Origin: Ruminococcus flavefaciens | GTDB lineage: Bacteria; Bacillota; Clostridia; Oscillospirales; Ruminococcaceae | Length of the DNA stretch: 7,387 nt | Direction of reading: 5' to 3' | NCBI GenBank assembly: GCA_002350065.1 | Contig: DEDQ01000024.1 | Location: forward strand, 7,365-14,751 | Shown: in pieces, positions 5,807-7,387 of the stretch | Position numbering within the stretch: position 1 is the first letter of the stretch | Layout of the letters: each line of letters begins with the position of its first letter | The notes under the pieces: model-generated | What the model was told of the DNA's origin: nothing | Database searches by the model: none | What the model saw: the letters and a program-made list of their open reading frames with translations, nothing else | Translations under genes and position numbers: made by a program

Positions 5807-6982
5807 ATGAAAAAGAATGATATTTTCAAGCACATAAACGATGAAGATGCAGCAAGGATAGCAGCAGAATATCCTACGGGCGACAAAAAGCAGCGCGATC
5901 GGCTATTCAGAAAAGTAGAAAGCCGTGTCAGCAGCGGCTTCACAGCAGGTGATGAGGTAAGAGGTGTAGATGCATACCGCCCGAGAATAGCAATGAAAAT
6001 AGCTTCTGCCGCAGCAGCGGTGGCAGTCGCTGCAGGAGCAGGAGGAGTGGGCTATCAGCTGCTCAGCAGCGGAAACAGACCGACGGAGAGCAGTATCGGT
6101 TCAGATATGGTACAGGCTCAGACAGAAGAAGGCTCAGCAGCCGAAGCAGCAACGGCTTCGGGAGCTATCACAAAAGAAGAGCTGCTTGAAAAGATACACA
6201 GCAGGAACTATGAAGCGTATGACCGTATCAATATGAAATACCGTGAGACCATGAACGGCGTGTCATTCATGGACGGTGTTATCAAGAGAGACGGTCTGAC
6301 CGGAAACGAGTCCGAGATGAAGACATGGACGCATACTCCCGAATATTTCAGGGACATCGATGAGGAGATACTTGCAAGAGACAATACGACTCCTGAGAAG
6401 CTTGCAGAATCTTCCACACATAACGAAATGTTCTTTGTAAAGGATATGTTCATTTGTGTGTATGACGATTCAGACGGTGAGAGTCAGGCTCTGTATGAGA
6501 TCGCAGACCGAAGCACATGGCTTCTCGATCAGCCCACTGCATTCTCAGATACGTATTCCGAGTGCCTTATCAGAGATCGTATCGACCACTTTGACATACA
6601 GGAGATCAATGAAAACACCACATTCCTCGGCAGAGACTGCACCGACGTATTTATGACTTATGTCAGCAGCGAGAAAAATGTCGGCGATGCTGCTGTCGGA
6701 TTACCGATAGTGCCGAGAATGGCACCGGAAGAAGGGTCGGAGACCACATTCGATAAATACTCGGATCAGGAACTCTACCTTACTGTCGACAATGAGACAG
6801 GTATTATCCTCAAGGCGAAGCTCATTATCGACGAAGAATACTATGAGGAATTTGAGGTGAATGAGCTTCTGTTTGACGATGACGCTGAGCTCCCCGAGAA
6901 CGGCGAATACATCAGAAACAGGATCGCCGGATGCGCTCCTGTCAGCGATCCGTCATCTTACGACCTGAGCATTATCGACTGA
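5807..6982 (+). CDS. single-pass membrane protein, putative anti-sigma factor with extracytoplasmic sensor domain
   Basis: A 391-residue protein. Residues 1-60 are hydrophilic and probably cytoplasmic, with AAEYPTGDKKQRDRLFRKVESR as a likely sigma-contacting helix. The positive charges of YRPRIAMK precede a hydrophobic, Ala/Gly-rich segment at about 61-84 (one membrane span, N-terminus inside). Residues 85-120 are a low-complexity Ser/Glu/Ala linker. The remaining 270 residues are an acidic exported domain; its last part (ELYLTVDNETGIILKAKL, then an alternating EEYYEEFEVNELLF strand pattern and DDDAELP) resembles the end of LolA/RseB-like folds. No HxxxCxxC zinc-binding anti-sigma motif is present. 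Position directly after an ECF sigma gene, translational closeness and topology support an anti-sigma role; the signal it senses is unknown. The fold resemblance is by eye only. It could instead be a positive regulator or an accessory protein of the sigma factor. Confidence 0.7.
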   Translation: MKKNDIFKHINDEDAARIAAEYPTGDKKQRDRLFRKVESRVSSGFTAGDEVRGVDAYRPRIAMKIASAAAAVAVAAGAGGVGYQLLSSGNRPTESSIGSDMVQAQTEEGSAAEAATASGAITKEELLEKIHSRNYEAYDRINMKYRETMNGVSFMDGVIKRDGLTGNESEMKTWTHTPEYFRDIDEEILARDNTTPEKLAESSTHNEMFFVKDMFICVYDDSDGESQALYEIADRSTWLLDQPTAFSDTYSECLIRDRIDHFDIQEINENTTFLGRDCTDVFMTYVSSEKNVGDAAVGLPIVPRMAPEEGSETTFDKYSDQELYLTVDNETGIILKAKLIIDEEYYEEFEVNELLFDDDAELPENGEYIRNRIAGCAPVSDPSSYDLSIID

Positions 6983-7056
6983 CCTGCTGCTGTGGCAGCT
7001 CTTGGCGTACCAACATACTCATCGGCGGCGGATAGCGAGACAACACACAGGATAGG

Positions 7057-7083
7057 TCCCCAACTGATTGGGGAGCTTCTTTC
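7057..7083 (+). terminator. probable terminator of the sigma/anti-sigma operon
   Basis: TCCCCAA (7057-7063) pairs with TTGGGGA (7068-7074) around the loop CTGA, followed by GCTTCTTTC. The T-rich tail is interrupted, so this is weaker than the other two terminators. It lies 75 bases after the stop at 6982 and just before the convergent toxin gene. The intervening 6983-7056 stretch shows no other feature. Confidence 0.55.
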
Positions 7084-7089
7084 TCATTC

Positions 7090-7110
7090 ATTATGAATTT
7101 GCGTCATAAT
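7090..7110. repeat. short inverted repeat across the toxin stop codon
   Basis: ATTATGA (7090-7096) and TCATAAT (7104-7110) are perfect 7-bp arms with a 7-base spacer. The right arm contains the last codon and stop of the minus-strand gene. No T-run follows on either strand, so it is not a standard terminator. It may be a weak mRNA-end hairpin or chance in AT-rich sequence. Confidence 0.3.
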
Positions 7111-7387
7111 ATCGTTTCAATATTACGTGCTGAATAGATGAAACGGTCGATGTACACGATTTCCTGCACCTCGTCAACATGATAAAAGATCAGGTAGTTT
7201 CCGACAGGGATAAAACGATAGCTGACCTTAGAAATATGAGGATATACAGGAAATGCAAGCGGTGCTGAATCCAGCATAGCTATGTTATCTTTGACCTTTT
7301 TAAGCAGGCTGCTTGCAGCACTTCTGTTCTTCAAAGTTCCCGCGATGTACAACAAAACACTATCAAGGTCTGACTCAAAGGATTTAG
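7104..7387 (-). CDS. ParE/RelE-family toxin, N-terminus beyond the window
   Basis: The minus-strand frame is open from the stop at 7106-7104 to the right edge; the first full codon begins at 7385, giving about 93 visible residues starting KSFESDLDSVLLYIAGTLKN. The family is recognised from its order: an acidic N-terminal helix ending in LDSVLLYIAGTLKN, a second helix with SAASSLLKKVKDNIAMLDSAP, then the beta-sheet motif YRFIPVGNYLIFYHVDE and the C-terminal IVYIDRFIYSARNIETIL. ParE toxins poison DNA gyrase and RelE toxins cleave ribosome-bound mRNA; sequence alone does not decide which applies here. A usual length near 100 residues means only about 5-15 residues are missing. A TTG inside the visible part (7355) could be mistaken for the start but would cut the first helix, so I reject it. 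The antitoxin would normally lie immediately upstream, beyond the right edge. The gene converges on the sigma operon. Confidence 0.82.
   Translation of the reverse strand, partial: KSFESDLDSVLLYIAGTLKNRSAASSLLKKVKDNIAMLDSAPLAFPVYPHISKVSYRFIPVGNYLIFYHVDEVQEIVYIDRFIYSARNIETIL

Noticed and set aside
6983..7093. In-frame open extension of 36 codons after the anti-sigma stop
   Set aside because: A run of this length is expected by chance about one time in six. It runs through the terminator hairpin and gives no recognisable sequence, so stop-codon erosion or readthrough is not supported.
1..7387. CRISPR array, insertion sequence, tRNA or rRNA
   Set aside because: No regularly spaced direct repeats, transposase motifs, terminal inverted repeats or conserved RNA gene sequences were seen.

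Overview
The window looks like a piece of a fibre-degrading Ruminococcus chromosome, most like the R. flavefaciens / R. albus / R. champanellensis group. The reasons are two secreted pectin enzymes that each end in a dockerin, dockerin sequence styles familiar from that genus, strong AGGAG-type ribosome binding sites, and an ECF sigma factor followed by a membrane-anchored partner. The genus call is an inference from protein style; no rRNA or marker gene is present.

Layout. Positions 1-306 hold no clear gene. They contain several potential hairpins, a convincing intrinsic terminator (160-196) and a sigma-A-like promoter (244-272). A two-gene plus-strand operon follows: a PL11 rhamnogalacturonan lyase with a C-terminal dockerin (313-2880), then, after a 22-base gap, a GH43 endo-arabinanase with a ricin-type lectin module and a dockerin (2903-5077). 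A strong terminator (5082-5105) closes the operon. A 175-base intergenic region carries an unusual array of CACTT/AAGTG elements that form overlapping inverted repeats abutting a near-consensus promoter. That promoter drives a second operon: an ECF-type sigma factor (5253-5795) and a single-pass membrane protein that is probably its anti-sigma factor (5807-6982). A weaker hairpin terminator lies at 7057-7083. On the minus strand, running off the right edge, is a ParE/RelE-type toxin (7104-7387, N-terminus outside the window).

How the genes fit together. The lyase would cut the rhamnogalacturonan-I backbone of pectin and the arabinanase would trim its alpha-1,5-arabinan side chains, so the pair is a compact RG-I module exported and docked onto a cellulosome. 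The two dockerins belong to visibly different types, so the enzymes may dock at different cohesins. The sigma/anti-sigma pair has its own promoter and is insulated by a terminator. A role in sensing plant polysaccharide and controlling the neighbouring pectinases is only a hypothesis from position. No CRISPR array, transposase, tRNA or rRNA was seen.
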